A stretch of DNA of 61,353 nucleotides from positions 1 to 61,353 of the forward strand of contig NZ_ANNK01000001.1 of the NCBI RefSeq assembly GCF_000334155.1, read 5' to 3'. The position numbers and the translations under genes were made by a program. Shown here piece after piece: positions 28,347 through 38,264 of the stretch. The first letter of the stretch is position 1. Each line of letters opens with the position of its first letter. A model generated the notes under the pieces. It had not been told where the DNA came from. It did no database searches and was given only the letters and a program-made list of their open reading frames with translations. The DNA is from Halalkalibacterium ligniniphilum. GTDB lineage: Bacteria > Bacillota > Bacilli > Bacillales > Bacillaceae_D.

Positions 28347-29072
28347 ATGGTTTTACTTGGAACGATTGTTAATGGGCTTGCGATCATTTTTGCTGCTCTT
28401 ATTGGTTTACTTGTACGCAACATTCCAAAGCGAGTAAAGGTAACAGTCATGCAAGCGATTGCCCTTGCTGTGTTAATGCTAGGAATTGGAATGGGACTAA
28501 AAAGTGAGCAATTTCTTATTGTCATTGGGAGTCTTGTCATCGGTGGATTGATTGGTGAAAGACTCGGTTTAGAAGCGCGATTAAACGCTGTTGGTCAATG
28601 GCTTGAAAAGAAATTAGGCTCAGAGGAAAAGGGAACAGTGGCAAATGCTTTTGTGACGACGACATTAATCTATGTCGTAGGAGCGATGGCGATCTTGGGA
28701 GCCCTTGATAGCGGATTAAGAGGCGATCATTCCATTCTTTATACAAAGGCGATGCTTGATGGTTTTTCAGCGATTATTTTCACGTCCACATTAGGAATTG
28801 GTGTTATTTTTTCGGCTATCCCGGTTATGTTGTATCAAGGTGGTATCGCCTTGTTTGCCATGCAAATTGATCGTTTTATTCCTGAAGAGTTAATGGCATT
28901 TTTTATTACCGAAATAACAGCAACAGGGGGCATTATGATTGTGGCGATCGGTTTAAACCTACTAGGGGTGATAACCATTCGGGTAGCTAATCTATTACCA
29001 AGTATCGTCATTGTCGCTATTTTTGTGACGGTTTCCTATTACTGGATGCCCATTCTTGCGTTTATTTTATAA
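28347..29072 (+). CDS. DUF554 family membrane protein
   Basis: A 241-residue inner-membrane protein with about seven hydrophobic segments (starting at residues 3, 33, 53, 103, 140, 160, 190 and 213 roughly). The MVLLGTIVNGLAIIFAALIG start and the GLIGERLGLE block are typical of the YdfK/YqgA DUF554 family, whose role is not established. Probably co-transcribed with the aminotransferase. It ends at a terminator shared with yyaC on the other strand. Confidence 0.85.
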   Translation: MVLLGTIVNGLAIIFAALIGLLVRNIPKRVKVTVMQAIALAVLMLGIGMGLKSEQFLIVIGSLVIGGLIGERLGLEARLNAVGQWLEKKLGSEEKGTVANAFVTTTLIYVVGAMAILGALDSGLRGDHSILYTKAMLDGFSAIIFTSTLGIGVIFSAIPVMLYQGGIALFAMQIDRFIPEELMAFFITEITATGGIMIVAIGLNLLGVITIRVANLLPSIVIVAIFVTVSYYWMPILAFIL

Positions 29073-29179
29073 TAAAAATCTGTATGAGCGGCTCTTTCTT
29101 TCCACTTGGATGGACACGAGTCCGTCAAGTAACGCTGAGCAACCTTTCCTGGAACTGGACAGCTTACCTTTTATCTTTT

Positions 29180-29233
29180 AAAAAAGAAACTCATTAATTG
29201 GGAGGAGTCTCTCATGGATGAGTTTCTTTTTTT
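29180..29233. terminator. Shared terminator, DUF554 gene and yyaC
   Basis: AAAAAAGAAACTCAT pairs with ATGAGTTTCTTTTTT, flanked by A- and T-runs; it overlaps the last codons of yyaC. Works for both convergent genes. The 24-base loop is rather long. Confidence 0.75.
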
Positions 29234-29859
29234 GCTCGGAACAGAAGTTGTGGCTTTAGAGTGTGTAGCAATGGGTGGACGGGCTTGTCGTTTGGTAGTT
29301 GCTGGTCGACCTTTTGAATGGAACCAGCAATGATCTCTGCTAATTGCATCACCGTATGAAGCCGTGTGTTTTGCAACATAAAATATTCCATCATGCCAGC
29401 AATGTTAACAATTCCCGTCATGTGGATATCACCAACAGGAGGAAGCTTTTTATTAACAGCAGCCCCTGGTTGAACGGGACCATCAGCAAGGACAACCTTT
29501 CCAACACTATTCAAGCGCCCAAGGCATGCATCGATTGCAAGAACATAAGGACGTCGATATGTTTGTAAAATCGCTGAGAAGCGCTCTTCTAAATTTACGG
29601 CATGGATCGGATTTGAAAGTGTACCGTATACATGAAAACGTCCTAATGATGCTTCTTCTAATTTTGAACCTACAAGTGGACCGAGCGCATCACCGGTCGA
29701 GCGGTCGGTACCAATACAAATCACCACAAGCTCTCGATGCTCATATGAATGAAAATATTGAACGAGTTCTTCAGCTAATAGGCTCTGTACGTCAGGTTCG
29801 TCCATATGAATTCGAAAAGGGGGGCGCTTCTTAGAGAACAGACGATTGTTTCCATTCAT
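29212..29859 (-). CDS. yyaC: Spore protease YyaC (DUF1256)
   Basis: A 215-residue protein of the YyaC family, related in fold to the germination protease GPR's maturation hydrolases and found only in spore formers. The CIGTDRSTGDALGPLVG block and the ALDACLGR block are the family signature. The reading frame extends to 29967, but ATG at 29859 has AAAGGAG eight bases before it and gives family length. Location next to parAB matches B. subtilis. Expression is expected late in sporulation; I could not assign its promoter with confidence. Confidence 0.92.
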   Translation of the reverse strand: MNGNNRLFSKKRPPFRIHMDEPDVQSLLAEELVQYFHSYEHRELVVICIGTDRSTGDALGPLVGSKLEEASLGRFHVYGTLSNPIHAVNLEERFSAILQTYRRPYVLAIDACLGRLNSVGKVVLADGPVQPGAAVNKKLPPVGDIHMTGIVNIAGMMEYFMLQNTRLHTVMQLAEIIAGSIQKVDQQLPNDKPVHPLLHTLKPQLLFRAKKETHP

Positions 29860-30016
29860 ATCATAAGCTCCTTTGCCATAGTAGTAACAGTATACGGATA
29901 TTTTTTCCTTTCTATACATCTGAAATGAAGGGAAGCGCTTTTGGTTATGAAAAAAGAAGCGACGCAAGGCTAGGTGTGGCTTGTAAATAGTTTATTAAGA
30001 AGGGAAGACGGGGCAA

Positions 30017-31036
30017 ATGTGGCTAAATGGATTCAAATGGATGTTTCTCATTACTGGAACAATGATCGGAGCAGGATATGCGTCAGGGCGAGAATTATGG
30101 GAATTTTTTGGGGCTGAAAGCGGACTAGCTATCTTCCTTTTTGCCATTATGTTTATCATTTGTTGTACGGTCATTATGTTCATTAGCTATAATCATAAAT
30201 CAACGCACTACCTCCCTGTTCTTCAATCGTTAATAGGAAAGCGGTTGACCAGTGTCTATGACTTAATGATTTTTCTTTATCTTTTCACAACGACGGTGGT
30301 TATGATTGCAGGAGGGGGAGCAACGCTTGAAGTGATCCATATCCCTTACTGGTATGGTGTCGCTATGTTGATCAGTCTTGTTGTGCTTCTCTTTGTTTGG
30401 GGGACAAATGGGATGACCTCTGTCAATGCCATCCTGACGCCCATATTAATCGCATGCTTGCTAGGGGTCCTTCTTTCCTTTCAATCATTAAAAGGATTTC
30501 CGATCGAATTTCATTTGAACGAGCAATCAAATTGGCCATCTGCTTTAACCTTTACCGCTCTTAATATATTGCCCCTCATCGCTGTGCTTGGAGCGGTCGG
30601 AAATCACATTCACCATAAAGGGGAGATCTGGATTGCAAGCATTGGCAGCGGCGTCGTATTAGGTGGAGTTTCCTTTTTATATAACGAGTCACTTCTTCAA
30701 GTAGCGGGGGAGTTAATGCTGTATGAAATTCCGTTGTTTGCCATTTTGAAGCATTATCCGTATTTTATGGTGCTGGTGATGACCGTCCTGCTGTGGCTTG
30801 CCATTTATACGACTGCAGCTGCTGGGGTATTTGGTTTGCTATCAAGGGTACGTATTTATGTCAATTGGCCGCCTTGGGTCATTGCTCTTTTTTTGCTAGG
30901 AAGCATGGCCCCCTTAACATTGTTTGGTTTTTCGACACTTATTGCTGTCCTTTACCCATTGTATGGCATTCTTAATTTATACGTATTTTCCGCGATTTTG
31001 CTCTATCCAATCATGAATCACAGACTTGTGAAATAG
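30017..31036 (+). CDS. YkvI-like membrane transporter
   Basis: A 339-residue membrane protein with about ten membrane segments. The start GFKWMFLITGTMIGAGYASGRELWEFFG is the signature of the YkvI family, distant relatives of amino-acid/sodium symporters and of spore germinant receptor B subunits. Substrate unknown. No neighbour suggests a cargo. It begins 50 bases beyond the upstream end of the yyaC frame, divergent from yyaC, and reads toward the DUF951 gene. Confidence 0.83.
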   Translation: MWLNGFKWMFLITGTMIGAGYASGRELWEFFGAESGLAIFLFAIMFIICCTVIMFISYNHKSTHYLPVLQSLIGKRLTSVYDLMIFLYLFTTTVVMIAGGGATLEVIHIPYWYGVAMLISLVVLLFVWGTNGMTSVNAILTPILIACLLGVLLSFQSLKGFPIEFHLNEQSNWPSALTFTALNILPLIAVLGAVGNHIHHKGEIWIASIGSGVVLGGVSFLYNESLLQVAGELMLYEIPLFAILKHYPYFMVLVMTVLLWLAIYTTAAAGVFGLLSRVRIYVNWPPWVIALFLLGSMAPLTLFGFSTLIAVLYPLYGILNLYVFSAILLYPIMNHRLVK

Positions 31037-31122
31037 CGCCAACCAAGGCTTTTTCTTTTCCTCAGAAAATCATGTATAATATGTACTAACTAGATTTGCA
31101 TCAGGATTAAGAGGGGGCATGA

Positions 31123-31326
31123 GTGACGATGGAAAAGGAATTTGTGTTGAATGATATCGTTGAAATGAAAAAACCTCACCCATGCGGCACGAATCGCTGG
31201 AAAATTATTCGCATGGGGATGGACATTCGCATCAAATGTACTGGCTGTCAACATAGCGTAATGATCCCTCGCAGGGAGTTTGAAAGGAAGCTGAAAAAAG
31301 TACTTGAACATACAGAAGAAAAATAA
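31123..31326 (+). CDS. DUF951 family small protein
   Basis: A 67-residue protein with KPHPCGTNRWKIIRMGMDIRIKC-x2-C, the conserved DUF951 pattern; the three cysteines suggest a zinc-binding or nucleic-acid-binding role but this is unproven. It commonly sits just upstream of ychF in Firmicutes. Two starts are possible, GTG at 31123 (GGGGG five bases before) and ATG at 31129. Ends in a strong terminator. Confidence 0.88.
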   Translation: MTMEKEFVLNDIVEMKKPHPCGTNRWKIIRMGMDIRIKCTGCQHSVMIPRREFERKLKKVLEHTEEK

Positions 31327-31330
31327 AGAG

Positions 31331-31380
31331 CAAGGCAATGGCTGTGAAGGAGTCAATCCGCACCATTGCCTTGTTTTTTT
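31331..31380 (+). terminator. DUF951 gene terminator
   Basis: CAAGGCAATGG pairs perfectly with CCATTGCCTTG (11 bp, 21-base loop), then seven T. The -35 of the ychF promoter lies on its 3' edge. Confidence 0.88.
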
Positions 31381-31399
31381 CAGGTAGTGTCTCTATAAT
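31371..31399 (+). promoter_or_regulatory. ychF promoter
   Basis: TTGTTT (31371-31376) and TATAAT (31394-31399) with a 17-base spacer, 70 bases before ychF. Confidence 0.65.
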
Positions 31400-31468
31400 T
31401 GGAAGGGATGCAAACAGAAGAAGCAAAGAACGAATGATGAGATAAAGGATAAAGGAAGTGAGCCTTAA

Positions 31469-32569
31469 ATGGCGTTAACAACAGGTATTGTCGGATTGCC
31501 CAATGTAGGAAAGTCAACATTATTTAATGCAATTACACAAGCGGGTGCTGAATCAGCTAACTACCCGTTTTGTACGATCGATCCCAACGTAGGAATTGTA
31601 GAGGTGCCTGACCACCGCTTACAAACATTAACCGAGCTCGTAGAACCGAAAAAAACGGTGCCGACTGCGTTTGAATTTACGGATATTGCAGGAATTGTAG
31701 AAGGTGCAAGCAAAGGGGAAGGGCTGGGTAATCAATTTTTATCCCATATTCGACAAGTTGATGCAATTTCCCATGTGGTTCGTTGTTTTGCAGATGAAAA
31801 TATTACCCATGTCTCAGGGAGCGTGAACCCGATTCGCGACATTGAAGTGATTAATTTAGAATTGATCCTTGCTGACCTCGAATCGGTTGAAAAGCGGTTA
31901 ACACGGGTTGCAAAGCTAGCGAAAGCGAAGGATAAGGATGCCCTTGCTGAGCTGACTGTGTTAGAAAAGCTTAAAGAGGCATTTGAAAATGAAAAGCCTG
32001 CTCGTAGTGTTGAATTTAGTGATGACCAAGAAAAAATCGTTAAGCAGCTTCATTTGCTTACAAGTAAGCCTGTTCTCTATGTTGCGAATGTAAGCGAAGA
32101 GGAATTACTTGCTCCAGAGAACAATGAATATGTTGCCAAGGTCAAAGCATTTGCTGCAGAGGAAAATAGTGAAGTCATTGTCGTTTGTGCAAAAATCGAG
32201 GCTGAAATCTCGGAGCTAGACGGCGATGAAAAACAGATGTTCTTAGAAGAGCTTGGTATTAAAGAATCAGGTCTTGATCAATTGATTCGTGCCGCTTATC
32301 AGCTTCTTGGCTTAGAAACCTACTTTACAGCAGGTGTGCAAGAAGTACGTGCTTGGACCTACCGCCGTGGCACGAAAGCTCCGCAAGCAGCAGGGATCAT
32401 TCATTCAGATTTTGAACGTGGATTTATTCGTGCAGAAGTCGTTTCATATGAAGATTTAGTTGCGGCTGGTTCAATGGCACAAGCAAAAGAAAAAGGAAAA
32501 GTACGTTTGGAAGGAAAGGACTACGTTGTCCAAGATGGAGACGTCATTCACTTCCGTTTTAATGTGTAA
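31469..32569 (+). CDS. ychF: Redox-regulated ATPase YchF
   Basis: A 366-residue Obg-family P-loop protein that prefers ATP over GTP and associates with ribosomes. G1 is GLPNVGKST (7-15), G3 DIAGIVEGASKGEGLGNQFL, followed by a coiled-coil region (about 135-175) and a C-terminal TGS domain (about 283-366). The G4 NKxD is replaced by NVSEE, the feature linked to ATP preference. ATG after GGAAGTGAG. Precedes rpsF as in B. subtilis. Confidence 0.97.
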   Translation: MALTTGIVGLPNVGKSTLFNAITQAGAESANYPFCTIDPNVGIVEVPDHRLQTLTELVEPKKTVPTAFEFTDIAGIVEGASKGEGLGNQFLSHIRQVDAISHVVRCFADENITHVSGSVNPIRDIEVINLELILADLESVEKRLTRVAKLAKAKDKDALAELTVLEKLKEAFENEKPARSVEFSDDQEKIVKQLHLLTSKPVLYVANVSEEELLAPENNEYVAKVKAFAAEENSEVIVVCAKIEAEISELDGDEKQMFLEELGIKESGLDQLIRAAYQLLGLETYFTAGVQEVRAWTYRRGTKAPQAAGIIHSDFERGFIRAEVVSYEDLVAAGSMAQAKEKGKVRLEGKDYVVQDGDVIHFRFNV

Positions 32570-32609
32570 AGAGATGTCTGACATGGCTTGGCGAATGAGG
32601 GGAAGCCCC

Positions 32610-32638
32610 TTGTTTTGGCCAAGCCATTCTGTTATAAT
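32610..32638 (+). promoter_or_regulatory. rpsF-ssb-rpsR promoter
   Basis: TTGTTT (32610-32615) and consensus TATAAT (32633-32638) with a 17-base spacer. It overlaps the ychF terminator-like stem ATGGCTTGGC/GCCAAGCCAT (32583-32626). Confidence 0.7.
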
Positions 32639-32679
32639 GTGAAAATGTGAGTAAAATGACTCTATTATATGATAATTTT

Positions 32680-32712
32680 GCTCCTTGCTCCATCGCGGAG
32701 CCGTTTAGACCA
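32680..32712 (+). ncRNA. Candidate S6:S18-binding leader of rpsF
   Basis: The leader carries a stem GCTCC-ATCGC-GGAGC (32687-32701) followed directly by CCGTTTAGACC. A hairpin with an exposed CCG before rpsF is the known site where excess S6:S18 represses its own operon. I match it from memory of that motif only; a covariance search would settle it. Confidence 0.5.
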
Positions 32713-32728
32713 AAAGGAGGTGACCGGA

Positions 32729-33016
32729 ATGCGTAAGTACGAAATTATGTACATTATCGCTCCAAACCTAGAAGAATCAGCGAACAAAGAGCTTATTGAA
32801 CGTTACAATGGGGTTCTTACCAACAATGGTGCTGAGATTGAAAAGGTTGAGGAAATGGGTAAACGTCGTTTAGCGTATGAGATTAACAAGTACCGTGAAG
32901 GCTACTATGTTCTTCTTAACGTTAATGCTAGCCCTGAAGCGATTGCGGAATTCAATCGTTTGATCAAGATTAACGATAACGTTATTCGTGTTCTTATTAC
33001 AAAAGAGGAAGAATAA
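32729..33016 (+). CDS. rpsF: Ribosomal protein bS6
   Basis: A 95-residue 30S protein that pairs with S18. [16 protein letters not shown] and [17 protein letters not shown] are the conserved strands. ATG at 32729 follows AAAGGAGGTGA, a near-perfect ribosome site; the frame extends upstream but without one. First gene of rpsF-ssb-rpsR. Confidence 0.98.
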   Translation: MRKYEIMYIIAPNLEESANKELIERYNGVLTNNGAEIEKVEEMGKRRLAYEINKYREGYYVLLNVNASPEAIAEFNRLIKINDNVIRVLITKEEE

Positions 33017-33040
33017 TGAAATGATGTGGGAGGGGACCGA

Positions 33041-33526
33041 ATGCTAAACCGAGTTGTACTTGTCGGCCGATTAACACGCGATCCAGAATTGCGCTATACG
33101 CCGAATGGGGTGGCAGTAGCCAATTTCACGCTTGCCGTAAATCGTACATTTTCCAATCAGCAAGGGGAACGCGAGGCAGATTTCATTAACTGTGTCGTGT
33201 GGCGCAAGCAGGCGGAAAATGTAGCAAACTTTTTGAAAAAGGGAAGTCTTGCTGGTGTCGATGGCCGTGTGCAAACACGCAGCTATGATAATAATGAGGG
33301 CAAACGTGTCTTTATAACCGAAATCGTTGCTGAAAGTGTTCAATTCCTTGAACCGCGTGGCTCAAGCAACCAAGGTGGAGGCAACAACGATTACCTTGGT
33401 GGTTCAAATCCAGGTGGCAACAATTACGGTCAACCAAATCGCCAATCATCAGGTGGATTTAATGATGATCCGTTTGCAAATGACGGCAAACCGATTGACA
33501 TATCTGATGATGATTTACCATTCTAG
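33041..33526 (+). CDS. ssb: Single-stranded DNA-binding protein
   Basis: A 161-residue SSB: OB-fold domain (1-105, [20 protein letters not shown] start), a flexible Gly/Asn/Gln-rich linker (110-150), and the acidic tip ISDDDLPF that recruits replication and repair proteins. ATG at 33041 follows GGGAGGGG. Located between the S6 and S18 genes as in most Firmicutes. Confidence 0.98.
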   Translation: MLNRVVLVGRLTRDPELRYTPNGVAVANFTLAVNRTFSNQQGEREADFINCVVWRKQAENVANFLKKGSLAGVDGRVQTRSYDNNEGKRVFITEIVAESVQFLEPRGSSNQGGGNNDYLGGSNPGGNNYGQPNRQSSGGFNDDPFANDGKPIDISDDDLPF

Positions 33527-33595
33527 ACCCTTCCTCTTTGAATGAACAATCTATTTGAACGTATAAAAAATTGACATAGAAAGGAGTGCTGTCAA

Positions 33596-33829
33596 ATGGC
33601 TCGTCGTGGTCGTCCAAAGCGTCGTAAGGTTTGTTACTTTACAGTTAACAAAATCGAGAAAATCGATTACAAAGATATAGATTTGCTTAAGCGTTTCATC
33701 TCTGAGCGTGGAAAAATTCTTCCTCGCCGTGTAACGGGAACATCTGCAAAATACCAACGTCAATTAACAATCGCAATCAAGCGTGCTCGTCAAATTGCTT
33801 TATTGCCGTATGTTAACGAAGTTAATTAA
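33596..33829 (+). CDS. rpsR: Ribosomal protein bS18
   Basis: A 77-residue basic 30S protein, partner of S6; contains [19 protein letters not shown] and the [13 protein letters not shown] block. A single cysteine (C13) rather than a zinc set. ATG after AAAGGAG. Last gene of the operon, with a strong terminator behind. Confidence 0.98.
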   Translation: MARRGRPKRRKVCYFTVNKIEKIDYKDIDLLKRFISERGKILPRRVTGTSAKYQRQLTIAIKRARQIALLPYVNEVN

Positions 33830-33838
33830 TATGAATGA

Positions 33839-33868
33839 GACACAGTGTTTATCACTGTGTCTTTTTTT
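33839..33868 (+). terminator. rpsR terminator
   Basis: GACACAGTG-TTTAT-CACTGTGTC perfect 9-bp stem followed by seven T. Confidence 0.95.
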
Positions 33869-34104
33869 ATACTATAATTTAAAATAATCACTTAATAAGT
33901 TGGAGGGTATAGTCCCGTCTATACTGAACTAGGAATAAAAGCCCTTTAATGTTGAAACAGGTGGGGATATTCTTTAAGAATAGAGAAAGTGTTTTCTTCT
34001 AATGGAAAGAAATCTGTTGTGTTCAATCCTACAACCTAGAAACACGTTGACAGGCTTCCAGTACTTGTTGCGACTGACCAAGGCGCTTGCGAAATTATAT
34101 CTGT
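33869..34104. other. Intergenic DNA after rpsR
   Basis: No gene. Includes a short inverted repeat GTATAG/CTATAC (33908-33924) and, at 34040-34092, an end of the dispersed repeat (CGACTGACCAAGGCGCTTGCG). Confidence 0.35.
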
Positions 34105-34372
34105 TTCTTATGAGTTAGATACTTGGAATCGTCCTGAAGCTGTTCTGCAAGGCTTGATAAGGTTTCAGTTGAGGTGTCAGCTTCTTCCATTGTGGCAAAT
34201 TGTTGTTGAGACGCTGAGAGCTTTCATGTGTGCTTTCTACGGATTTTTCAGCCACCGTGTTCACTTCTTTAACCAATGGGCCAACCTTTGCACTCATTTG
34301 GCTCATAGCTTGAACCGAATTGGTGACGTTCGTAACCTTCTCACTTACCCGTTGAATGGATCATAAAACAAT
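34105..34372 (-). pseudogene. Methyl-accepting chemotaxis protein remnant
   Basis: On the minus strand a frame beginning near 34365 reads IQRVSEKVTNVTNSVQAM then SAKVGPLVKEVNTVAEKS and ESTHESSQ, and after a shift of frame near 34225 continues QQQFATMEEADTSTETLSS and LAEQLQDDS. Both pieces are typical of the cytoplasmic C-terminal helix of MCP chemoreceptors. The N-terminal sensor and most of the signalling hairpin are missing and no start exists, so this is a decayed fragment with at least one frameshift. Confidence 0.75.
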
Positions 34373-34516
34373 CCTATTTGTTATTCAAAGGTACATAACG
34401 ATCAATGAGTGATACATATAGTGATAAGAGAGACAATATGTGCAGTGTAGTATGATGGAAAAAGGTTTATCTTTTTTAAAAGGTGGAGGAGTAGCTAGGT
34501 GGTTAGAGGAGAAAAT

Positions 34517-34630
34517 ATGAAAAATGATTCGTTGGTTAAAATGAAAGCCCTTCATCAAAAGGGGTTAATCCAGCTATTTCTTCCTTTTTATCAGCAGATG
34601 TTGAAAAAAAGAGGATGGTACAATTCGTAG
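34517..34630 (+). CDS. Possible 37-residue small protein
   Basis: ATG at 34517 preceded by AGAGGAG at six bases opens a 37-codon frame (MKNDSLVKMKALHQKGLIQL then FLPFYQQMLKKRGWYNS). It is basic, with an amphipathic middle. I recognise no family. It lies between the chemoreceptor remnant and yybS and may be either a true small protein or the start of a decayed gene. Confidence 0.35.
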   Translation: MKNDSLVKMKALHQKGLIQLFLPFYQQMLKKRGWYNS

Positions 34631-34780
34631 GGAGGGTCGCTCACGTTGGAGGCGAAGCTTTAATTTTATTAATAATTACGCTAAAATAGACAAGGATATG
34701 GGAAAATCTAAAAACGCTTGTTCTGTGGAATCAATCTGATTGTTTTTTACATGTGCTTGAACGTAAAAAGAGGTGAAAGT

Positions 34781-35719
34781 GTGAAGCGAACACGAGCTCT
34801 AACAGAAGGGGCGATCATCGCTGCTCTGTTTGCAATTCTTTTATTTTTAACTCTATACATGCCATTTATCAGTATGGTGACGGTCTGGCTGTTACCATTA
34901 CCATTTATTATTTATACGCTTCGACACAGCTTAAAGCAGGCAATTCTTTTATGGTTTGCTGCTTTTGGGGTCAGCTTTATGATTGGTGGGCTGCTAGCCC
35001 TGCTTCCAGTCTTTATGTTTGGCACGGCAGGGATTGTGATTGGAGAGCTTTACCGTCGAGAAAAGAGTCCACTTGCTGTATTGTTAGGGGGAAGCTTAAC
35101 CTATATCGCATGGATGCTGATCTTTTTTGTAGGAAGCATCGTCGTTCTTGATGCGAACCCGCTCGATTTTGCCCAGGAATCAATGCGGCAATCGGTAGAA
35201 ACGGCGGAACAGGTTATTGTAAGTATGGGGCAAGAACCAGCTGAAGCACTTGAGCAAATGAATGAACTCATTGATCTGATGGTCTATATGGCCCCTGTCA
35301 TGATTATCATGGTTGGTATCGTATTGGCAGTCATTTCTCAGCTTGTGTCCGTTCCGGTCTTGCGGAGATTGAGGCATGAGGTTCAACCGTTCCCGCCTGT
35401 TCGAACGTGGTCTTTTCCAAAGGCTTTTCTTTACTATTATCTTATTGTTGTGATTTTAACAATGGTCGGCATGGAAGAAGGAAGCACACTTTATATTGCA
35501 ATCTGGAACTTATTTCCGATCCTTGAGGTTGTGATGACGATTCAAGGATTTGCCGTAATCTTTTTCTATTGTCATCAAAAACAACTCTCAAAAGCCCTTC
35601 CAATTATCATTTTGATTGGGAGCTTGATTGTTACACCATTGCTCTTTTTTGTTCGAATTCTCGGGATTATTGACTTAGGCTTTGACTTACGTAAACGTCT
35701 AGAAAGCCGAGGAAAGTAG
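34781..35719 (+). CDS. yybS: YybS family membrane protein (DUF2232)
   Basis: A 312-residue membrane protein with about eight hydrophobic segments, of the DUF2232/YybS family, some members of which resemble substrate-binding parts of ECF transporters. The VKRTRALTEGAIIAALFAILLFL start and the C-terminal DLRKRLESRGK are typical. GTG at 34781 has AGAGGTGA before it; the frame reaches 34718 without a good ribosome site. It is immediately upstream of gdpP, as in B. subtilis. Function not established. Confidence 0.88.
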   Translation: MKRTRALTEGAIIAALFAILLFLTLYMPFISMVTVWLLPLPFIIYTLRHSLKQAILLWFAAFGVSFMIGGLLALLPVFMFGTAGIVIGELYRREKSPLAVLLGGSLTYIAWMLIFFVGSIVVLDANPLDFAQESMRQSVETAEQVIVSMGQEPAEALEQMNELIDLMVYMAPVMIIMVGIVLAVISQLVSVPVLRRLRHEVQPFPPVRTWSFPKAFLYYYLIVVILTMVGMEEGSTLYIAIWNLFPILEVVMTIQGFAVIFFYCHQKQLSKALPIIILIGSLIVTPLLFFVRILGIIDLGFDLRKRLESRGK

Positions 35720-35738
35720 GAAAGTAGGAGTTGACATT

Positions 35739-37703
35739 ATGCCAAAGTTTTTGATGAAGCGATGGCATGGCTATCACGTCATCGCCCTGTTTGTCGTCGC
35801 AACGTCGTTTCTTATTACGATTATGCTTTATAGATGGCAAATCGGGGTTGTTGGATTTTTTATCTTAGGAGTATTAGCGATCTACGCAGTACAGGCCCGC
35901 ATTTCGTTTGAAAAAGATTTGGAAGCGTATATTTCCACGCTCTCGTACCGGGTGAACAAAGCAGGGGAAGAAATTGTTACCAAGCTGCCAGTTGGGATGC
36001 TTCTCTATAACGAAGAGTACACCATTCAATGGCTTAACCCATATGTAAACGAAAAAATTAAAGAGGCCCAAATCGACGGATCTCTGGATGAGATTTCACC
36101 AAGTCTTATTTCTGCCCTTGAAAAAGGGCTCGAGCATGATACGATTTTTATGAATGACTACTACTTTCATGTATTGTTCAAGCCCGATGAGCGACTTATT
36201 TATTTCTTTGATGTTACTGAGAATGAGGAAATCAAAGCTCTCTATGAAGAGACTCAAACCGTTTTGGCCATTATCTTCCTTGATAATTATGATGATGTGA
36301 CGCAAGGGATGGAAGATCAAGTTCGAAGTAAGCTTTTAAGTCATGTCACTTCAACCTTAAATCGTTGGGCTTTTGAAAAGGATATCTTTTTAAGACGAAC
36401 CGCTTCTGATCGCTTTATTGCTGTGATGAATCACAAAACATTAGAGGAAATTGAGAGAGAGCGCTTTGATATTTTAGATGAAATAAAAGAGGTTACAGGG
36501 AAGGAAAAAATTCCAATCACCTTAAGTGTGGGGGTTGGTGTAGGAGAGTCTTCTTTACGAGAGCTTGGTATTCTCGCTCAATCAAGCTTGGATTTAGCCT
36601 TAGGTCGGGGTGGTGACCAAGTGGCGATCAAGCAGAAAAACGGGAAGGTTCGTTTTTATGGTGGGAAGTCAAACGCCATGGAGAAACGAACGAGAGTCCG
36701 TGCAAGGGTCATTTCCCATGCCTTACGTGATTTCGTTCTTGAAAGTGATCAAGTGATGATTATGGGGCATAAACATCCCGATATGGATGCGATCGGTGCA
36801 GCAATTGGTGTCTTAAAAATCGCTGAAGTCAATGGGAAAGAAGGCTATGTTGTCCTTGACCCACAAGACGTGAACCATGATGTTCAGAAGTTGATGGAGG
36901 AAGTGGAAAAGCACGATCATTTATGGAGTCAATTTATTATCCCAGCAGAGGCAGAAGAGCTTGCCACAGAGCAAACCCTTCTTGTCATTGTTGACACCCA
37001 TAAGCCTAGCCTCGTCATGGAACCAAAGCTATTAGAGCAAGTAGAGCGAATCGTCGTCCTTGACCACCATCGACGTGGGGAGGAATTTATTGAAGACCCC
37101 GTGCTTGTCTATATGGAGCCTTATGCTTCATCAACGGCTGAGCTTGTCACGGAATTGCTTGAATACCAACCAAAACAATTAAAAATGGATAGCTTAGAAG
37201 CGACAGCCCTTTTAGCAGGAATGGTTGTCGACACGAAGAGCTTTGCGATTCGGACGGGATCACGCACATTTGATGCTGCTTCGTTTTTACGGTCAAATGG
37301 GGCCGATACCGTCCTTGTCCAAAAGCTCCTAAAAGAGGATCTTGATCATTATGTCAAACGTGCTAAACTCGTTGAGAGTGCAGAAATTTATCGAGAGGGT
37401 CTCGCCATTGCAAAAGCGGATGATGAGGATATGATCAGCCAAGTATTGATTGCCCAAGCAGCCGACACCTTGTTAACCATGAAAGACGTCGTGGCATCCT
37501 TTGTGATCTCAAGACGGCAGGATGGCATGGTAAGTATTTCGGCTCGCTCCCTCGGGGAAGTGAACGTTCAGTTAATTATGGAAAAATTAGATGGTGGTGG
37601 GCATCTTACCAATGCAGCCACCCAGCTTGAAGGATCTTCTGTTGAGGAAGCAGAAAAGCGGCTGAAAGAAGTGATTGATCAGTTTCTTGAAGGGGGAAAT
37701 TAA
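35739..37703 (+). CDS. gdpP: Cyclic-di-AMP phosphodiesterase GdpP
   Basis: A 654-residue membrane enzyme that degrades c-di-AMP and thereby affects potassium balance, wall stress and beta-lactam tolerance. Two membrane segments at about 12-30 and 34-52, a degenerate PAS domain (about 85-150), a degenerate GGDEF domain (about 175-300), and a DHH/DHHA1 catalytic module with [12 protein letters not shown] (about 341-352), LDHHRR near 440 and GGGH near 620. ATG after TAGGAG. Overlaps nothing, but rplI starts two bases after its stop. Confidence 0.96.
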   Translation: MPKFLMKRWHGYHVIALFVVATSFLITIMLYRWQIGVVGFFILGVLAIYAVQARISFEKDLEAYISTLSYRVNKAGEEIVTKLPVGMLLYNEEYTIQWLNPYVNEKIKEAQIDGSLDEISPSLISALEKGLEHDTIFMNDYYFHVLFKPDERLIYFFDVTENEEIKALYEETQTVLAIIFLDNYDDVTQGMEDQVRSKLLSHVTSTLNRWAFEKDIFLRRTASDRFIAVMNHKTLEEIERERFDILDEIKEVTGKEKIPITLSVGVGVGESSLRELGILAQSSLDLALGRGGDQVAIKQKNGKVRFYGGKSNAMEKRTRVRARVISHALRDFVLESDQVMIMGHKHPDMDAIGAAIGVLKIAEVNGKEGYVVLDPQDVNHDVQKLMEEVEKHDHLWSQFIIPAEAEELATEQTLLVIVDTHKPSLVMEPKLLEQVERIVVLDHHRRGEEFIEDPVLVYMEPYASSTAELVTELLEYQPKQLKMDSLEATALLAGMVVDTKSFAIRTGSRTFDAASFLRSNGADTVLVQKLLKEDLDHYVKRAKLVESAEIYREGLAIAKADDEDMISQVLIAQAADTLLTMKDVVASFVISRRQDGMVSISARSLGEVNVQLIMEKLDGGGHLTNAATQLEGSSVEEAEKRLKEVIDQFLEGGN

Positions 37704-37704
37704 G

Positions 37705-38151
37705 ATGAAGGTCATTTTTCTAGAGAATGTAAAAGGGAAGGGTAAAAAAGGCGAAGTTAAAAACGTACCAGATGGGTATGCAAGAAATTATTTGTTTCCG
37801 AATAACTTAGCGAAGGAAGCAACCTCAGGCAATGTCAAAAATTTAGAAGCACAAAAGAAAAGCGAACAAAAGAAAGCAGAAGAAGCGTTTGAAGATGCGA
37901 AAAAATACAAAGAAGAGCTAGAGAGCCTGACGGTTGAAATTAAAGCAAAATCAGGTGAAGGGGGACGTCTTTTCGGAGCCATTTCGACGAAACAAATCGT
38001 TGAAGCGCTGAACAAGCTAGGTAAAAAAGTAGACAAACGAAAAATTTTGCTTGATGATCCGATTCGTTCTCTCGGTTACACGAACGTTCCGATAAAAATT
38101 CACCCAGATGTCGTGGCGACTGTCAAAGTACACGTTGTCGAGGGAGAGTAA
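37705..38151 (+). CDS. rplI: Ribosomal protein bL9
   Basis: A 148-residue two-lobed large-subunit protein: N-terminal lobe [21 protein letters not shown] (1-50), a long lysine/glutamate helix (50-85), and C-terminal lobe (90-148). ATG at 37705 follows AGGGGG. Coupled to gdpP by a one-base gap, the conserved gdpP-rplI-dnaB order. Confidence 0.98.
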   Translation: MKVIFLENVKGKGKKGEVKNVPDGYARNYLFPNNLAKEATSGNVKNLEAQKKSEQKKAEEAFEDAKKYKEELESLTVEIKAKSGEGGRLFGAISTKQIVEALNKLGKKVDKRKILLDDPIRSLGYTNVPIKIHPDVVATVKVHVVEGE

Positions 38152-38264
38152 AGGACATTGCATGAAAATCACTCCTTATCACGTTCAACCGGGCATGGTA
38201 GGGAGTTCGTTTTGTCCTAAGAGACATGCGGAGCACTGTCTCGAGTGGAGAGGAGAGGCACATA

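Noticed and set aside
29860-29967. Longer N-terminus and sporulation promoter for yyaC
   Set aside because: The upstream part of the frame lacks a ribosome site; GTATAG and CGTATACT near 29880-29925 hint at a sporulation promoter but do not match one consensus well enough.
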